From NCBI GenBank assembly GCA_019044685.2, contig JAGTXX020000011.1, forward strand, positions 310,001 through 374,000: 64,000 nucleotides of DNA, written 5' to 3'. Below the pieces are notes generated by a model. It did no database searches. It was not told where the DNA came from and saw only the letters and a program-made list of their open reading frames with translations. Below, piece by piece: positions 61,237-64,000 of this stretch (positions within the stretch are counted from its first letter, which is position 1; each line of letters opens with the position of its first letter). Both the position numbers and the translations under genes were made by a program. Source of the DNA: Nannochloris sp. 'desiccata' (taxonomy: Eukaryota > Chlorophyta > Trebouxiophyceae > Chlorellales > Chlorellaceae).

Positions 61237-64000
61237 TTATCTATAAATAAGAGCAAGTGGGTGTGCTTCATGCTGTACCTGTTGTTCTAACATTCCTGCC
61301 AACTGTTGAGACTGTCTCATTGCCACGTGAGCGTCGCTCTCAGCAACTTCCTTTGCTTCTTCTGCATCCCTCCAGCGCTGCTGCGCTGTTTTTATTTGCT
61401 GCTTGAAGCCTAATTGCTCTTCAAAATACCTTTCTTCGCCTTCTTTCAAGGTATCAATAGTCTCCATAGCAACCAAATACCGTTCTTGAAGTGCAGTATA
61501 GCGTTGGTTCGCTTCATTGAGAGCGATATGAAGGCCAGTAGCCTCCTCGGCCAGGCGCTCACAAGCAGACGCAGCAGCTTCAACGCTTTCTAGAGCATCA
61601 ATAGCGACGATTTCAGCCTCAACACGAGACTCTTCTGCAGCTTGGACACGCTGTTCAGCAATTTTACACGCTTCCAGGGCAGCTGTAGCTTCAGAATTTG
61701 ACACAAGAGCGCTTGAAAGGGCTTTATCTCGTTCTTCTTGAGCTTGTTGACAAGCCTCCACAGCCGCACGACGAGCTTGCTGTTCAAATGCAACCGCAGC
61801 TTCGGCGGCAAGTACAGCTTGCTCTTCGAACTCTTCAGCGTCTATCTTTGCATTCTCAGCTTTCTCCAATCGCTCTTCTAACAGAGAAGCCTCGCGCGCT
61901 GCAGCTGCCAGCTCGTCTTCAGCTGCAGCTACATTCCCCTCGAGCTCTTCTACCCTAGACAGAGCCTGCAGTCTCGAGGCATTCACCGCTTCAATGTCTT
62001 GTTCTTTTGAAGCTATTTCTAGAGACGCAGCGCGGAGAGAAGCTTCTATTTGGCCTTTCTGGTGTGCAAGCTCGACAACTTGATCACCATAAACAGCAGT
62101 TCTCCAGCTTGCTAGAGATCGTAGAAGCAATTGACGACGCGTAGAAGACGCACACCATGTAGAAATAGCATCTATATGTTTATTATATGCGACTTCAGTT
62201 CTCCAAGTGGAGAAAATGTGGCGTTTCAAGGCAACAGAGGCAATATAAGCTCGGCTCTCGGCTTTCTTTTCTGCTGCACGCAAGGCTAGATCGCGTTGTT
62301 GTGCCTCTAAAGCTTCAGATTCTTCTATTTTTCGTACAATACAAGCTTCTTCTGCGCTTTTATTTCGACAATCTATCCACGCAGCAAGCGCTTTAGCCAG
62401 CAAAGTGCGTTTTGAAGCCCTGGTAGCAGCTGCTTCTGCGATAGCAAGAGCAGTTGCTCTTCTAGTTGCACGCTGCCATGCTCTAAGCACCTGCCTTGAA
62501 AACACCACCTTTCTTGCAGCAATACCCAACAATGTTTCATGAGATTCTTCCCGGTGGATTTCTGTTGCCTCCCTCCACATAGCAAACGCGTTTTTCAATA
62601 TTTCACTTTGTCTTTGAGCAACAGAGAAAACTATCAGAGCTTCGTTATTTGTAATACTTGTTTGTGTGTGGTTTCTCCAAGCTTGGAAAGGTGATATAAG
62701 ATACCTTTGATTGAAGATTTCAGCAGCAAGATGCACACGAGGATCGTTTTCGGAGAGCTCAGCGACACTTTGGTATTTGAGATGAGCAGAAGTTGCGCGC
62801 CAGGCAAAGAATATTCTCTGCATAAAAGCAAACTTGGATGATGCAACAGCAGCTTTATTGAGCGTACGAAGCAGCAATGCTGATTTTGTATAGTTATTCC
62901 AAGTGGAAAACAACTGGAAACGAACATGCTGTGTTTTTTGCAATTCCAAAGCAGCCATTTTTTTCGAGCGTTTAGTAGCAAGACGCAATGCAGCAAGGCC
63001 ACTTGCAGCAATTCTGCGAGCTTGTAGAGCAATTCCATACTCTTCAAGGCGCTCTAATTCAAGTTTTCGGGCTATTTTGCCAAGCAAAACCTCCTCAGCT
63101 GCTTCAGCTTGTTGTTTCTGAAGGTTGACCACTGACTCCAGCTCAGCCGCCAGCGCTGCAGCCTCTTTTTCTCTTTTCTGCACCTGCAAGGTCAGCTCTA
63201 TATTCTTGGCCTTTTCTAATTCTACTTCCCGAGCAAGGAAGACGTTAATTTCCAACTTAACAGGCTGCATCGGCTGTTTTTCAACTTCAGCTGCCTCGTG
63301 TAAAGCTGCCTGGAGTTCTACTTCAAGACCATACTGGTGTTGCTGCAGCGTCTCTATTTCGCTTTCCAGTTTAGAAATAGCATTCTCGTGCTCACTAGCA
63401 TCTGATCTCAATAAAGACTCAGAATCTTCTATCTGCCGTTGCAAAGTTTCTATTTGATTTTCTAAATTCTCGATTTCCGCAGCATGCATTTCACGACCTT
63501 GACGAATCCTCTCTATCAGCACTTTGGCTTGTTGTTTTAATTCTTCAGTCTCGCTATTTGCATTTTCCAGCCAATGTTGCAATGCAGCATTAGCCTCTTT
63601 TGCTGCTATTTGGTCCTGGCGTAAAAGCTGATTTTCTGCTTCTACCGAATCTAGTTTCCGCGCTGCCAAAAATAACTTCTCGTTCAATTCTTGAGCTTGT
63701 GCCTCGGCTAGGTTTAAAGAAATTTCAAGGCGGGCAACTGACTCGGTGGCCACTATGTTCTGTGCAGCTACTGTGGTCATATCTATGGGAACTTTTCCTA
63801 TCTTCAATGCTACTGGACAGTTCAATGAACTCGTAGGCCTTGGTGGTGCCCCATTACGAAGAGGAGACGCACCAGCACCAGCACCACCGGCAGCGGGAAT
63901 CACCCAGTTGCAGAAATCAGCATTACCTTCTCCCATATCACCATCAACGACACCGCTAATCAACTCTTGAACAAGGGTATTTTGAAGTTTAATAACATGC
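61237..64000 (-). CDS. Coiled-coil protein with Sfi1-like (centrin-binding) repeats, 5' end cut by the window edge
   Basis: The frame is open from the stop at 61237 to base 64000, so the start lies outside; at least 921 residues are visible. An N-terminal disordered part (Pro/Ala/Gly) is followed by long Glu/Gln/Ala-rich coiled coils. In the middle are at least seven units spaced by about 30-60 residues with a conserved core L/F-x-x-W-R. Examples are FSTWNNYTKS, FFAWRATSAH, FQAWRNHTQ, FAMWREATE, LRAWQRATR, FSTWRTEVAY and LASWRTAVYG. This pattern is that of Sfi1-like repeats, each binding a centrin in the centriole or basal body. A second long Ala/Glu-rich coiled coil ends the protein. A role at flagellar basal bodies or the spindle pole is therefore likely. 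Family by pattern only; orthologue not identified. Confidence 0.83.
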   Translation of the reverse strand, partial: HVIKLQNTLVQELISGVVDGDMGEGNADFCNWVIPAAGGAGAGASPLRNGAPPRPTSSLNCPVALKIGKVPIDMTTVAAQNIVATESVARLEISLNLAEAQAQELNEKLFLAARKLDSVEAENQLLRQDQIAAKEANAALQHWLENANSETEELKQQAKVLIERIRQGREMHAAEIENLENQIETLQRQIEDSESLLRSDASEHENAISKLESEIETLQQHQYGLEVELQAALHEAAEVEKQPMQPVKLEINVFLAREVELEKAKNIELTLQVQKREKEAAALAAELESVVNLQKQQAEAAEEVLLGKIARKLELERLEEYGIALQARRIAASGLAALRLATKRSKKMAALELQKTQHVRFQLFSTWNNYTKSALLLRTLNKAAVASSKFAFMQRIFFAWRATSAHLKYQSVAELSENDPRVHLAAEIFNQRYLISPFQAWRNHTQTSITNNEALIVFSVAQRQSEILKNAFAMWREATEIHREESHETLLGIAARKVVFSRQVLRAWQRATRRATALAIAEAAATRASKRTLLAKALAAWIDCRNKSAEEACIVRKIEESEALEAQQRDLALRAAEKKAESRAYIASVALKRHIFSTWRTEVAYNKHIDAISTWCASSTRRQLLLRSLASWRTAVYGDQVVELAHQKGQIEASLRAASLEIASKEQDIEAVNASRLQALSRVEELEGNVAAAEDELAAAAREASLLEERLEKAENAKIDAEEFEEQAVLAAEAAVAFEQQARRAAVEACQQAQEERDKALSSALVSNSEATAALEACKIAEQRVQAAEESRVEAEIVAIDALESVEAAASACERLAEEATGLHIALNEANQRYTALQERYLVAMETIDTLKEGEERYFEEQLGFKQQIKTAQQRWRDAEEAKEVAESDAHVAMRQSQQLAGMLEQQVQHEAHPLALIYR

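Noticed and set aside
1..64000. tRNA, rRNA, CRISPR arrays and prokaryotic operons
   Set aside because: No tRNA T-loop consensus with matching acceptor stem, no regularly spaced direct repeats and no gene overlap typical of operons; spliced genes show a eukaryotic nuclear origin.
1..64000. Secondary-plastid (chlorarachniophyte or euglenid) origin
   Set aside because: LHCII, PsaF, FTRV and desaturase presequences lack an ER signal peptide, so a primary plastid is more likely.

Overview
This window is nuclear DNA of a photosynthetic eukaryote, most likely a green alga with a primary plastid. Genes carry GT-AG introns (mostly 78-223 nt), have separate promoters and lie on both strands. PsaF, an LHCII-type chlorophyll a/b protein (trimer motif WYGPNR), the ferredoxin-thioredoxin reductase variable chain and an acyl-lipid desaturase are all encoded here. 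Nuclear psaF and chlorophyll a/b LHCII point to the green lineage. Their presequences look like simple transit peptides with no preceding signal peptide, which argues against a secondary plastid. I could not determine genus or species.

Layout. 0-12.7 kb: a 3'-truncated kinase (-), an ER-lumen protein ending in KDEL (-), a cytosine-deaminase-like amidohydrolase with a C-terminal membrane anchor (+), a three-RRM RNA-binding protein (+), LHCII (+) and a serine incorporator (+). 13-24.5 kb: an eIF4B-like RGG protein (-), a P-loop ATPase (+), an SLC35B1-like transporter (+), an importin-13/transportin-3-like karyopherin (-) and a MYST histone acetyltransferase carrying an apparent one-base frameshift (+). 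24.6-29.3 kb: a plastid alpha/beta-hydrolase-fold protein (-), a 756-bp hAT-like transposable element with perfect terminal repeats, an 8-bp target duplication and a small spliced ORF inside it, MIA40 (+), AP-4 mu (-) and a 53-residue membrane protein (-). 29.5-40.2 kb: CTF18 (+), PsaF (-), a DUF3067 plastid protein (-), a CYSTM protein (+), a free-standing RRP5 C-terminal HAT domain (-) and a UPF0613 hydrolase (+). 40.4-47 kb: the meiotic helicase HFM1/MER3 (-), head-to-head with a SAP-domain protein (+) whose body resembles C18orf63; only 56 bp separate the two start codons. 47-64 kb: a PHT4-type anion transporter (-), NO66-like JmjC oxygenase (-), a large PPR protein (+), FTR variable chain (-), a small membrane protein (-), an ADCK1/ABC1 kinase (+), a desaturase (+) and a coiled-coil protein with Sfi1-like repeats that runs off the right edge (-).

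There is no operon logic. Plastid functions (LHCII, PsaF, FTR, desaturase, PHT4, DUF3067, PPR) are scattered among genes for chromatin, replication and recombination (MYST, CTF18, HFM1), translation and ribosome biogenesis (eIF4B-like, RRP5, NO66) and trafficking (AP-4, SERINC, SLC35B1). The most unusual items are the hAT-like element 42 bp upstream of a plastid gene with an ORF inside it, and the HFM1/C18orf63-like divergent pair. Exon boundaries were set by eye from splice consensus and phase agreement. Every spliced gene given with a residue count closes in phase, with the importin and MYST exceptions noted.
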